Assembly (NCBI GenBank): GCA_018340375.1
Contig: JAFFJZ010000001.1
Span: 72,284,001-72,348,000, forward strand
Reading direction: 5' to 3'
Origin: Gonatopus flavifemur
Taxonomy: Eukaryota > Arthropoda > Insecta > Hymenoptera > Dryinidae
DNA: 64,000 nucleotides
The translations under genes and the position numbers were made by a program. This document shows, piece by piece, positions 37,069-48,598 of this stretch. Every line of letters starts with the position of its first letter. Position 1 is the first letter of the stretch. The notes below the pieces were generated by a model. The model was not told the DNA's origin, made no database searches, and saw only the letters and a program-made list of their open reading frames with translations.

Positions 37069-38085
37069 TAATGATTTTTAATTTTTCATTCAAATTGTTT
37101 GAACCTCATAGTATGTTCTAGAAACCCCATTACTTCTAAGTAGTTATGAACTAAAGAAGCTTAATTCAAACGGAGAGAACTGTTTGTAAACTAAACACAT
37201 TCAACAGTACACATATTCCAAAATTACCCCAGTATTTCCTCTTGATCTTCATGAGTTCAGATCTAATTTTGTGGATTGTGTTCTTGAAAACTTTGACTCC
37301 TCTACAATTATTTTCCTCGTTTCTCATTTTTCATAATCAGGTTGCATAAATCTCCACCGTAAAAAATCTCCATCTGAGGATTCTACTTTTTTAAATACGT
37401 GTATACAAAGCTATCAAAAATGACATGTGCCCGGAAATTTGCATAGCTTGTTTGATAATTCATATGAATCCATTGTAAAGTATGAATTCAAAAGTTTGAT
37501 ATACATTGATACTGATCATTGAAGCCCATGATTTTCCCTGCATGCTCTACAATTTCATGTAACTTTTAATGTTTCAGGTACGTACTTGACGAGAGAATAC
37601 TTGAGCATCTAGCAGACTGTGAGTTGAAAAAAAAAACAATTAATCCATCTCTCGTATTTAATCGTATCGCTACATCTATATAATGTATGACATCATGTAT
37701 CAAAGAACCACTTGAAAAATTTTGATAATCGACCAAACATTCATCATTTTTGACATTCAATAGTTGTTTTCTTCCTAAAAGGGTTGAAAGGAGATTAGGA
37801 ATCCTTTGCTAGTAACTTGTCAATGCTGAAGGAACTTCTAAAACGATCCCTTAAACAGAAAAATCGTATTGCAAAAGGATTCAGGTGAATTTTTGAAGGA
37901 CAAGTTCTCGGTACTTTTCAGGGGCTGAAAGTTTTATTATCCTACTTGTTGGCCACCTAATCAAAGATTATTTACATCATAGTGTAACTGAACTTTGCGA
38001 AACTACACTTGATTGCTCAAGATATCTTAATTAATTATATATATACGTTCATTGGGACAGTACTTAAACATACATTCCCAACTAG
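37069..38085. other. No recognisable gene
   Basis: AT-rich flank of the mariner relic. A 64-codon minus-strand ORF at 37760-37566 has no motif. Confidence 0.4.
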
Positions 38086-39860
38086 AAATTCACCCGATCA
38101 ATCATAAGGGCACGATCAGGTGATCCTAGGATATGCCTGATTAAGGCATGTCTGATCGTGTCCAAATCAGGACTGGATGCGGTTGCCTTCCATGCTGTCT
38201 ATATTCTAGTTCAGTTCACTGAAGTAGTTCAGTGTATCTCGTTCATCAAATTGAACTAGTTCAAAGATATAGTTGATTTAATCTGGTGAAGAACAATCTA
38301 GTGAAGAATTAGTAAATATCCATAGGGTTGTGAGGATTTTTTTGTTTTCTTTGTTCTCTCACATAATTCTCCATGTGAAGTGATAAGGGTATAGAAAATA
38401 AAGTCCCTTCAACAGATTCTAGCCAATGATGTTGCCAAAATATTATCTCCTAAATTTTATCTTTCTGATTTATTGTTTCATTTATTCAAAACCAGAAATT
38501 TCGTTACATAAAACCCAAGGAGTGGATTTATTCACATTTTACAAACTGATCCTAGCATTCCAATTATTTCTGAATCATTTTCACTAAGATTTTAACAACT
38601 CAATTTGTAGTATCCTCCATGAGATTTTTTTTGGGACCATTTCCTTCACTTTTTATGTATAATTTAGAATTCACAGTAGATGAACATTTTATAGAAACTT
38701 TCCTATGACACGTGCTAAGGGAAAAATAATACCGAATAAATCATGAATATCTGAACTACTATACTTCATTCGGCTCGGTCAAGTGAGGCGTTCTTTTGAA
38801 TGACTCGTTCATGAGTTACACGAATCTAATGCTGTTCTAATTGAGTCAGATGAGGTTACAAAATCAGATCTTGGCTACGACCTTATATTTTTATTTTGAG
38901 TAGCCGTGGTACCACATGGAAGTATGTGTAATCGGGTAAGAAGATCTGTGCCTCACCGAGATACATTATCCTGACATGAATTATTGATTTTTTAACGCAT
39001 ACCGTGACAAAGTTGTTGAACCGGGTCCTGATAGGTTTGCCTCAGGTATAGACTCCTTCACATATAATACAGTATTATCAGGCAATCTAATCAGGACCAT
39101 ATCAGGTCCTCCCGTATGTCCCTATCGTGAAGTACTCCTCTAGCAAAAATGACTCTAGCCCCCTCACAGTTAATGTCAAGGCCCTTTATAGTAACTAGCT
39201 TCACTGCTGGTGCCTTGAAAGTTGCAAGACAACCGCTATAATTATTTTTACTGGGGTCAATTCACAACAGACTAATTCAGGTTGATAGAATCCAAGTGTC
39301 ATCAGTCCCCTATACGTTCGTCTTATCAAATAACAATTTCTCATGAAGTCAAGTGTGGGCGGGTAAGAAGATCTATGCCTCACCTGGATATGATACGTTA
39401 TTCCAACATAAAATATTGATTTTCCGGTAAAGACTGAGATAAAGATGTTGGACTACGTCCTTATTGGGCCCCGATAGGTTCGTTTCACTTGACTTGGACT
39501 TGTCCATACATAATAAAGTCACCCCAAGTATCGTAGTTACGGCCACATCAGACCCTTCCGTTTCTTCCTGCCTTGGAATATCCAGCTCACAACAGATTTA
39601 TTAAACTCACTAGGTTCCAGAACCTTGAGGGCATGATCTGAACATGATAATGACCTTAGCATTTTTGCTAGTTTTCTGGTACTTTTTTTAATCAGGTTAA
39701 CTCACAAGGCCCTGATCATTTCACCTGATCAGTTGCTCATCACGCCTTTGCGTTACATACATGATCGGGTCCCGATCGGGGCACATTATCAGGCCCTGAC
39801 TACTACATCGGTCTGATGTGATTCGACCATGATAATTTTTCTTATGATATTCATGTGATT
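38086..39860. repeat. TGATCAGG-word repeat blocks
   Basis: 38086-38175 begins CCCAACTAGAAATTCACC and carries GATCAGGTGATCCTAGG and GCCTGATTAAGGCATG. The word returns at 38990-39120 (GTCCTGATAGG, ATCAGGACCATATCAGG) and 39440-39830 (CCTGATCATTTCACCTGATC, ATCGGGTCCCGATCGGG). The stretch at 39131, CTCTAGCAAAAATGACTCTA, resembles the ends of 31272-31389. 38176-38990 is AT-rich with nothing recognised. Confidence 0.5.
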
Positions 39861-40436
39861 ATTAGTCCGTTCTGTTTTTGTGTCCCCTGTTTGTCAGTTC
39901 TGTATTCAATTCAAATTACACGCGTTCCCGTAAAATCAACATAATAGTTCATTCGATGCTGAATATTGGTAACGTGGTGGAAATTACGTTCATGGTTAGT
40001 AAGCATCGTTTATATATGAAAACACGCGGATGGAATTAATTCATTTACGCGGATTAGATGCGAAGTTTCTAAATGATAACAAACAGCGATAAAACCTACA
40101 AACCAACGTGAAACATTAATGTTTTTCATACGTATACTACAAATTCCTCACACACCAACATGCATGGAATTATATTAAAACTTGATATATTATCGTATAA
40201 TCTTGAATACAATTTGTCTAGTGGATTTACTGTGTTCTTCATCTTTACGTAAAACTAATTAATTGCTGTAATATTCCAAGAAGAAGAATTTGGAAGACTA
40301 TTGAAAATCAATTCCTTCTCACTGTCACTGAGTTTGTTTTGAAGCAGAACTGTTTTAGAAAAGTTATGAAGTTTTTTACATAAACAATTTATTGAACAGA
40401 ATTCATAAAAAAATATTGAATTCAATCAGTGATGGG
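39861..40436. other. No recognisable gene
   Basis: AT-rich, no ORF of note and no inverted-repeat structure recognised. Confidence 0.4.
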
Positions 40437-40576
40437 CAGGCTCAATTACTTATCTGTATTCAAAATAAAGTTCCTTTTCAAGTATAATACTTTCTAATTT
40501 GACGTTCAGAATCTCTATCTTATAGAAATCAAAAAGTACTTCAAGTAGTAAAAGTAATTGAGGCTCCCTATCTCTG
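40437..40576. mobile_element. hAT-type MITE, 140 bp
   Basis: Ends CAGTGATGGGCAGGCTCAAT (left) and AATTGAGGCTCCCTATCTCTG (right) are inverted. Flanks AATTCAAT (40429-40436) and AATTCGAT (40577-40584) form an 8-bp target duplication with one change. Same family and length class as 36638-36780. Confidence 0.85.
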
Positions 40577-41323
40577 AATTCGATAACATAAATCTTAATG
40601 TGAAGAATTTCATTCTCAAAAATGTTCAGGATTCCCTCCTTAATTTTAATAACATATTTGTGGAAGCCAATGAATAATTATTACAGTTCAGTAAGAAATT
40701 GTAAAATTTCATTAATCATATTGAATTTAAGAAATTTCCTAACAGTAAATTGAGGAGAGGATGGCAAGAGTTTTACTTTATCTACTATTTGAACGATCGT
40801 AATAAAATGAAGTTCCAACACACATTTTCGATTTAGGATATGTCATGATGTTCTCATGTTCCAACTTAACTGTAAATCAACATTAGAAAACCGATGGAGT
40901 TCATTGAATCAAATATTGTTTATAGATTGTATATATTGGAAATGTAATTATGAAATTCGATTTTCTTCGTCTCATGAGTTTTCATCAATTCAGTTGCATA
41001 ATCAGTTCCTTCAGAATTCTCTGAATTGATGTGCATTATTACCGTTACATAATATTCTATCGAATAACAATGGAGCTTTGTCAATTATCTCCCATGTAAT
41101 ATCTTCTCATGATTAAATAGAAGGATGGAAATTACATTAAATTTATCGCATGTTCATACCGACGAAATAAGCATGCTCTCTATAATCATTTCCTGATTGA
41201 AGTGCTGCAATTATGTTTGTGAAGAATTATTCGTTACCCACGGTACGTGTGCATAATGCCACAACATGTGTGAAGTGGAATGGACTAATATATTTGTTTC
41301 ACTAAATTGTAGAAACACTATGC

Positions 41324-41355
<32 letters not shown>

Positions 41356-41636
41356 GACATGGAGAAAAATTAATTCCCTGTAGCAGCTATCCGATTTTTT
41401 ACCTTAGTTTTTTTGCATGTACAGCTCAATCAATTGCAGCTATCCTACTTTGTCCAAAAAATGAAGTGAATTACTCACTTGAAATTCGCAGGTGTTACGG
41501 AGGCATATTATTTTTTTTCATAATATCGTAGTACTGTTCTTGATATCTATGCAGAGTTTCAAGAAAATATATTCAATTGCTCTAGAGCTACTCGTGTTTT
41601 TGTATACATACGAAAGTGAGTTTATCGATTTTCACT
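40577..41636. other. No gene; CT microsatellite; decayed AGCT-word end
   Basis: AT-rich, with a CT microsatellite at 41324-41355 followed by CATGGAGAAAAATTAATTCC and CAGCTATCCGATTTTTTACC, then TTTTTTTGCATGTACAG (41406), which matches the right end of the element at 57878-59487. Probably a decayed relative. Confidence 0.45.
41324..41355. repeat. CT microsatellite
   Basis: About 16 CT units with one CC interruption near the left end. Confidence 0.9.
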
Positions 41637-41870
41637 ATGTCTGATTGTGTGGAATGAAGAAGTTGCATTGAATTTTATTCGTGAAATGTATATCCTGCCC
41701 TGAAAACATTGAGGAGGTAATGTTGCAAGACAATATTGATAAGTGATACAAAGACTTTGAAGAAGACAAAAAAAGCGTTGAAGGCGAAAAGAGTCCCGGA
41801 TCACCATCAGTGTTAACCGATGATCAACACGTTAATCAAATCAAAGATCTTGTCCTCGACAGCTGATGAA
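41637..41870 (+). pseudogene. Mariner transposase relic 2, N-terminal part only
   Basis: From ATG at 41637 the frame reads MSDCVE, a stop, then RSCIEFYS, a typical mariner N-terminus. After a shift it resumes as YKDFEEDKKSVEGEKSPGSP and LTDDQHVNQIKDLVLDS (about 41750-41868), the region between the two helix-turn-helix units. At least three stops or shifts; the catalytic domain is absent. Its QHVNQIKDLVL segment resembles QHVNRIRNPVL of relic 1, so both come from related lineages, distinct from the copy at 42068. Confidence 0.7.
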
Positions 41871-42067
41871 ACAATAAGATTTGTAGGAATGAATAAAGAT
41901 TTTTCAGTTCTCAAACTAATCTTCCTAATTCTTTGGAATTCTGATCGGTGCACTGAGAAAGAAAGAGTTGTAGAATTTACATTATACGAAGTGAATATTT
42001 GGACGATTTTAAAATCAGATTGAGCTACCAAAATTCAAGTTGATTCCACAACTGCGAATGTGAGATA

Positions 42068-43324
42068 ACACATGGGCTGAAAAATCCCGGGACTAACACA
42101 TAGATGGCGCGAATTTTACTGCAGTCACCTGTTTTTCAGTTAGTACCAACCATTGAAATACAGCTATCAAAATTTAATGATATTCTATTCATCAGTTTGT
42201 GAGTTATTGTACAAAGAGTGACGCTACTTTTGTTATTTTTAAAACAACGGATCAAAAACAATTTTATGTTTTAATTTTACACTGCTCCTTGATGGGAAAA
42301 AATACCGTTCAAGCGAAGCAATGGCTTGAAAAGTGTTATGGGGACTCCACTCCATCAGAAACCACAATAAAACGTTGGTTTGCTGACTTCAAACGTGGTT
42401 GTAGAGACACCGATGATGCAGAACCCAATGGACGTCCAAATGAGGCGGTAACACCAAAAAACATTTAAAAAATCCAAACATCGTTCTGAATGATCGAATA
42501 GTGAAGTTGCGCGAGTTAGCTAAAAATAGGTTGAAATATCAAAAGAACGTGTTGGTTTTATATTGCATGAGCATTCAACTATGAGAAAGCTCTGTTCGAA
42601 ATGGGTGCCGTGTTTGCTCCCTGTTGACCAAAAACAAGCACGCGTTGATGCTTCTGAGCAGTGTTTGGCCATGTTTAAACGTAAGAAGCCGGAATTTTCG
42701 CGTCGATATGTTACAGTGGATGAAACATGGGTCCATCACTTCACTCCGGAATCAAAACGATCGTCATCTGAGTGGACAGCCACTGGTGAATCTCGTCCAG
42801 AGCGCCCGAAAGCACAACAATCAGCTGGAAAGGTTATGGCCTTGGTGTAATATTCATCGACTATCTTGAGAAGGGAAATATCATCAACAGTGAATATTAT
42901 ATCGCATTATTGGAGCGTTTGAATGCCGAAATTGTAAGAAAACGACCGCATATGGCGAAGAAAAAAATCGTATTTCATCATAACAACGCACTATGTTATG
43001 TCACAAGTCAATCAAAACAATGGCAAAACTACATGAATTGAACTTCGAATTGCTCCCACGTCCACCGTATTCGCCAGATTTGGCTCCCAGCGACTACTGA
43101 CTGTTCGCAGACCTAAAAAAAATGCTCGCCGGTAAGAAATGTCGCTCGACTGAAGAGATTATCGCTGAAACTAAGGCCTATTTTCAGGCAAAAGATAAAT
43201 CGTTCTACAAAAGTGGTATCGAATTGTTAGAGCTTGATGGAGATTACGTTGATGAATAAAGCTGATTTTGAACAAAAAAAATCGTGTTTTCTTTGTTAGG
43301 CCCGGGACTTTTCAGCCCATGTGT
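42068..43324 (+). mobile_element. Mariner element, 1257 bp, complete ends
   Basis: Inverted repeats ACACATGGGCTGAAAAATCC and on (42068) and, read inverted from 43324, ACACATGGGCTGAAAAGTCC and on: 28 bp with two differences. TA on both sides (42066-42067, 43325-43326). Size and target fit full-length mariners. It encodes a degenerate transposase (42199-43259). Confidence 0.92.
42199..43259 (+). pseudogene. Mariner transposase, frameshifted, catalytic Asp lost
   Basis: Recognisable over its full length but inactive. Segment 1 (42199-42468) carries VQAKQWLEKCYGDSTPSETT and DDAEPNGRPNEA. Two frame changes near 42475 and 42530 lead to ISKERVGFILHEHSTMRKLC and FSRRYVTVDETWVHHF, with the first catalytic Asp intact (VDE, about 42720). 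A short deletion near 42846 shifts the frame again into FIDYLEKGN. The second catalytic site reads HHNNALCY (42976-42999) where mariners have HxDNAPxH, so Asp is replaced by Asn. The third site reads PSDY followed by TGA (43096-43098), where a Trp codon is usual. Near the end several codons before GDYVDE are missing. Typical of an aged mariner. Confidence 0.88.
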
Positions 43325-43460
43325 TATACTACAGCTAATGTGAATCTTACATTCCCCGCTGTAAAATCAACTAAAATTGTGGTAGCTCGAACTATTTTTT
43401 GAAATCGTCTAAAACAACAAGACTTCGCAAGATGTAAATTTTACTTTTTTTTCCTCGGTG

Positions 43461-46205
43461 TGCACTCGTATATTAATCAATCCTCGGCATATCATATTTC
43501 TTAACAAGCCAGTTCGTACCCCTGAGATTCCTTCGTCGATTTTACGTAACTGAATCGAAACTCTGTGAAAAAATTCGCTTGTATCAAGTCCATCCTCAAT
43601 TCTTTAATTTCCTGCATAAGGAGGTAATATTAAAAACAATCGCGTTCCCAGTGATTTTGTACAAAGTCACCATCATGCGAATTGAATTAATTAAATTTTA
43701 AATTCCAGCGGATGTGTACGTATACAACAAGGTGCGAGATGGAAATGAAATAATCACTAAGAGCTTGAGATAACCAAAGCGCTTTGAGGGTTGGTTGAGA
43801 GTGAGAAGGATTGAATGCGAGTGAAAAGACGAGAGAAGGAAGGTCGTGAGGCCGGAGTAGTACTCCAAGTATCTCGACCCTTTATCCTCTTTTTGCCTGT
43901 TACGTCCGCACGACGTAACATCTGGCGACTTTAACCAAAGAGGAAAATATATATGTATATACATATATACCTATATATACATATATATTTACGAGCTTCA
44001 CCCGTCGTCGCGCGGAGGAAAGTTTTTGGTCGAGGAGAGTCGAGAAAGATTCGAGCCGTGAGAATTTAAAGTGTGAGGCAATTGGACGACGGGACGGATA
44101 TATTGGGATTTAAGAACGTCGATGGACTTTTTCCTTCGACCGATAATCCGTTTCAAGTCTTTTTCTATACGTTCTGTTCCCTTCTATTTACGTTGCTCGA
44201 GAAGAAAATCGATTCGAAACCACGAGACCATCGAAAAAAAGTACAGTCAACATCATTGTTATATCCGCCGTGGAGGAGAAGATTCATACATGATACACCT
44301 GGAGAAAAAGTTCCTCTATCAAGATAAAAAGACGAATATTTTGTATTGTCTCATTGTTGAAACTCATTGCACTCCTCGATGGATACTCACACTTAATTTC
44401 GTTATTCTTATTTTTATCAAGTTGCTCCTATACATCAAGAAACTGCCTAAATAATGTTGATTCCTTTTCAAAATTCTTGTAAATTAGAAAATTCTCATAT
44501 GAAGTATCTTTCCAATAGGAAAAGGAACTCTCTTTTTTCATATTCTTATTTCTTTTCACAAGCCAACTGTGCGCTCTACTGTTCCATTCTCCAAGAAAAC
44601 ACGAGAATCTTATGTTTTCAAACTATTATCCCAATAGCGTGTCAATAAACTTCAAATCTCCATCACCTTACTTTGGTCGTGTTTATATTCCATTTTATTG
44701 AGAAAAGTCTGTATATTAGGTCTCTTCAGAGAATAAAATGAGGAAGTAGGATTTGAGGTGAAAAGAACTTACATTTACAAGATTAAGAAAAGTGCGTGAA
44801 ATTCAATCTCATTCCTTTCGAAAGATGTGGGAGCCTGTTTTGGAGGGAATCGAAGTATATAATTCCACAAACTTTGGAGTTGCATAGCACCCCGTACAGC
44901 ACAAAATAGTGCTGGAGTAATGGGATTCAATGACTTTCCGCATATTTTCCCATTTTTCAATTACTTTTGACTCTGGCCAAAGTAATAGGAAATAATAGGG
45001 CAACTGACAGAAGCACGCCTTATTTCCCATTCCCTAATTTTTTCTAATAGGATTTGAGGGGTCTTTTTCACCAGGGCTGTTGATGGAAGAAACTCCTTTC
45101 TATTTCTTCTTTTCATTATTCTCTGTTCAATCTTGGAGCTGAGCAAATCGCATTTATACACTTCGAAGGTGATTCTGGCTCTTGTTGTGAACCAACAATG
45201 TTCCTGATATTGACTGCTTGCTTGTGGATCCAATTGAAAAAAAACTCATGTTGGAATAGTTGTTGATATTGAGTGTTCTTGCTATCAAAACCTTATTTTG
45301 CTTGCAAATAGATTCTTTTCTTGAATTTTTCCAAGAATGAATAGAGAGCATCTGTGCTCCCCATCTCTCTCTTTCTCTCTTATACACTGGTTTTGAGAGA
45401 GATAGAGAATTCCTATATTCGCTTATGTCTCTGTTGTAGGTGATTTCAAATTTTCTTACGATCAAAAGACAAATTACACAGTGAAATTGATTTCACCTGA
45501 AGGTTCGATGAATAAACAATAAAGAAATCAAGGACTGGAATTATGCAGCATTAAACTATCATTCCACAATTGTTAGTAATCCTTCTTGCACTACAATATA
45601 TTCACACTATCACGCTTTCACTCGAAGATCGGTAATGCTCCACACATTCAACATTATCCAACGATCAAAGTTTTAAAAGCACAATCTCGTATTACACTTG
45701 CCCAAACCACAAACAACAACTTCTCTTGTATGGGACGAAAGCAGAAATGTAGAGAGAAATATAGTGAGAAATCTAACAATCAATCTAAACCATGAAAACA
45801 TCGTGATACTGATTTACAGATTTACATAGTAATTCTTCTACTATCGATTGACATTTTTTTCATGAAAATTTAAATGTCTTATGATCTTCTTTCAGATTTG
45901 AATCGGTATTGCTTGGATTGTCTACTTTTTCAAATATTATTCGTAAAGACACTCCTTCATTTCCACTTAGCCACACGTACCAGAATAATTTCGAAACGCA
46001 ATAGAGACCGCAAATGTGAATTATTTCTAATATTCTGAATTGAATATCTGGAAAAATCGGCTCTGGAACATTTTGGGGAGACTTTTGGATGAAATTTCAG
46101 GAATAGTCTTCCCGCCGTTTGATTTCAAATGTTACGAAAATCAAGTCATAGTAGTTCCTGAGATGTTTTAGCACAAACAAGGATTAAAACTATTTTCAAT
46201 CCTAC
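43461..46205. other. No recognisable gene; CpG-richer block
   Basis: 43700-44340 is clearly richer in CpG than its surroundings (GTCGTCGCGCGGAGG, GTCGAGGAGAGTCGAG) and surrounds a TA microsatellite (43944-43990). In insect genomes such blocks can mark promoters or 5' exons. ORFs of 84 and 110 codons (44073-44454) overlap in different frames and show no domain. 44455-46205 is plain AT-rich sequence with overlapping ORFs on the minus strand and no recognisable function. Confidence 0.35.
43944..43990. repeat. TATA-rich microsatellite
   Basis: ATATATATGTATATACATAT and on, nearly pure alternating T and A with occasional G or C. Confidence 0.85.
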
Positions 46206-46870
46206 CCAGGTAGGAATTGCCAATATTGACAACTGGCCCATGCTTGGCAAAATACTGGGCTGCCAAGCATCGCGAACCAATATCACAGTAAAAAGTAAAA
46301 CTTACTTTCATCCTGAATATCAGCTTACTTTAAGATGCAGCCGAAACTAGCCCTATTTTACTGAAAGTAAGCACCAAAAACAAATGCCGACACAATGGAA
46401 AAGACTGAATTTCAGTCAAATTTCAAAGTAAGATGCAGCCACTTTCAGTCGGACTTTTTACAGTGATTGGTCCAATATACGACCGTTGTTCATTCTATAA
46501 AACCATACCGGGTTTCATAGGAAATGCCAGTATGACAACTGGCGCAAGCTTGACAAAATATTGGGCTGCCAAACATGGTGAACCAATATCAACCCAATAT
46601 AAAACCGTTTGTTATTTGAGAACCCACACCATGTTTCATAAAGAATGCCTATACAACAAATGGTTTAAGATTGGCAAAACATCAAGCTGCCAAGCATGGT
46701 GAACCAATATCGGTCCAATATTGAACCATTTGTTATTTTAGAATCTATACCACGTTTCGTAGGGAATGTCATAACAACGAGTGGTTGAAGCTTGGCAAAA
46801 CATTAAACTGTCAAGCATGGTGAATCAATATTGGGCCAATGTACAACCAATGTTTATTGGAGAACCTATG
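46206..46870. repeat. 121-bp tandem repeat of the GCCAAG family
   Basis: The marker GCTGCCAARCATGGTGAACC starts at 46565, 46686 and 46807 (as ACTGTC), spacing 121 bp each. An earlier partial unit has GCTGCC at 46259, 306 bp before the next; 182-185 bp of that excess is the inserted MITE at 46284-46465. Units contain GAAGCTTGGCAAAACAT and CCAATATTGGGCCAATG, the AAGCTTGG vocabulary of 20960 and 30340. ORF 46433-46702 reads through it and is not a gene. Confidence 0.8.
46284..46465. mobile_element. CACTGTAAAAAGT-end MITE, 182 bp
   Basis: Left CACAGTAAAAAGT and right ACTTTTTACAGTG match inverted at 12 of 13. Within, AAAACTTACTTTC faces GAAAGTAAG, and AAGATGCAGCC occurs twice. It splits a 121-bp unit after CCAATAT; the flank resumes ATTGGTCC, consistent with a 2-bp AT duplication. 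A decayed relative is at 56545-56655. Confidence 0.8.
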
Positions 46871-46910
46871 CCACATCTCCATGTTTGTGATTTTTACGGA
46901 GTTGTACCGA

Positions 46911-46962
46911 CATCCCTGCTAGAAATCTTATCGTTTTCTATGGGAAATTTTTAGCAGGGATG
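46911..46962. repeat. 52-nt hairpin, CATCCCTGCTAGAAAT arms
   Basis: CATCCCTGCTAGAAAT pairs with ATTTTTAGCAGGGATG (one mismatch in 16) around a 20-nt loop. Ends resemble those of 31272-31389 and may be a solo end pair of that family. Confidence 0.65.
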
Positions 46963-46989
46963 GCATGAAAAATGATGTAATTTTTTTCT

Positions 46990-47420
46990 CCAAGAAGTAT
47001 GTTTGAAGGATCAGGTTGAAGCATGGCAAAAGTTAATATACATAACTTGGGCTAGGTCCGGTTTAATCGTATGAGCCAGGCTCCAGAAACTCATAATACA
47101 TATATCATGAGACATTGGGCCATGCTTGGCATTGCATCCTGGCCCAATATTGAGTACCAAGCCTGGCACGAGGTTATCATCCCAAGCTCCCACCAAGCTT
47201 GGGCCATTATTTCTCATGGATTCTGGCCCAATATAAGTCATAATTGGGCCAAGATCGGGACAAGCTTGGGCTGAGCTGTTTTTGTAACGTCATTAGAGTT
47301 TGAATCGTTCTCCAGGTGTACTTTGGCAAGTTTATCAAGCTTGTTGCCAAGCCTGAGCCAATGCTAGTCAACACGGGATCTTACTTGATTACCAACATTC
47401 GCACCAAACTAGGTTGATTG
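46990..47420. repeat. GGCCCAATATTGGGCC / CCAAGCTTGG word block
   Basis: Dense GGGCCATGCTTGGC, TGGCCCAATATTGAG, CCAAGCTTGGGCC and GCCAAGCCTGAGCC words. ORFs on both strands over the same bases (47011-47241, 47071-47274) reflect the palindromic vocabulary. Confidence 0.6.
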
Positions 47421-48594
47421 ATTCGTTTCAAGAAACAATTTACCCAAATTTCCGCAACATATTCTGGTACCATTGAGCAACAATTATTTTAAAATTATTC
47501 TTCATTTACCTGGTGATAAATTTCAATCTCTCATCTTCTTCTTACCTACAAGTTGATTAGTCCAATTTGGGTGCAAAGTAGGATTCGATCACGAAATTTA
47601 CTTGTCAAAGATTTTTCCACAGAAAAAGACTAATCTCCAAAGTATTATGAAACCCTTTCCGTGGCCTTGATGTGGGATTCAAAGAGGTGAAAGAGAGCAT
47701 GAGAAACATCTGTTCTTCAATGTTCTTTTTTCTGTCTGAGAATACTGCTTTGTTTGCTAAATGAAAAAGATTATCTCTTAGTATTTCAATCACAATACCA
47801 AAATGAATAGGGAGATGGGAGAATCATGAGATACGTGTTCTCTGAATGGAAGTACGCAGCGTTCATAATTAAATGAAAAAGGTTATAAAAACACTTAGAT
47901 TTTGACTACAAGAGTACAAAATTTGAGTGTATACGAGATTTAATATGCATGAGCTCAATGGAAAGTTGGTGAAAGAACTCGTTCATAAGGCTCACAGACT
48001 ATGCAAAGGAAATGTCACGATTCAAGGGCTCGAACATATTTTTTCTATTAAGTTATTCATTCCTCAAATTTCTATTCCAAATTCTCCATTTTGAATGAAA
48101 ATCCATTGTCAGGAAGAGTGAAGAAGTGAAGATATAAAAGAACTCCAAATAGTCATGAATGAGTCAACGGAGTTTCTCTCGCGAATTTTACACGGAAATA
48201 AAGAATATGAGATAGTCATCAGTGCTGTGCTGTGCTGTTAACCGATTATCACGCGAGATAAAATTGGAAAGATGATAGCAATCTCAGAGAAATTCGGTTG
48301 AAGAACTGGCGGGATATTTCCAAGGTACACAGATGCTCTATAGATCCAAATCAGTGAAAAGTGCTGATAATCAGCGCGCTGTAGAAAATTTCTTTGTGGA
48401 TTCATAAATATATTTGGCAGTTTTTTTACCCAAACAATTCCTCTAGGGAATTTTCAAACAAGATTTGGAAGGAATGAACCATTTTTGTCAGTGGACCGGG
48501 ACTTTTGATTTTCTCCAAATTTTTTATGCATACAAATATTTCAAAACTCTGAGCGTTCACTAGGAAATGTTAATTTTTAGCTACAGTTAGAATG
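47421..48594. other. No recognisable gene
   Basis: AT-rich; a short GTGCTGTGCTGTGCTGT repeat at 48222-48240. Nothing else supported. Confidence 0.4.
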
Positions 48595-48598
48595 TTAA

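Larger units (their letters stand above)
41951..43460. mobile_element. Foldback MITE split by a mariner insertion
   Basis: Left half (41951-42067) begins CACTGAGAAAGAAAGAG and runs through GAATTTACATTATACGAAG, ACGATTTTAAAATCA and GAGCTACCAAAATTCAAG. The right half (43325-43460), on the opposite strand, begins CACCGAGGAAAAAAAAGTA and runs through AAATTTACATCTTGCGAAG, ACGATTTCAAAAAATA and GAGCTACCACAATTTTAG in the same order. Without the mariner the element is about 250 bp and folds end to end; the mariner sits close to its centre. End type CACTGAGA as at 29772. Confidence 0.8.

Noticed and set aside
46433..46702. 89-codon ORF
   Set aside because: Lies across a MITE end and the 121-bp tandem repeat.
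46206..46870. CRISPR-like repeat array
   Set aside because: Repeats of 121 bp without short constant repeats and spacers; eukaryotic tandem repeat.
47011..47274. ORFs of 76 and 67 codons on opposite strands
   Set aside because: Same cause: GGCCCAATATTGGGCC and CCAAGCTTGG words.
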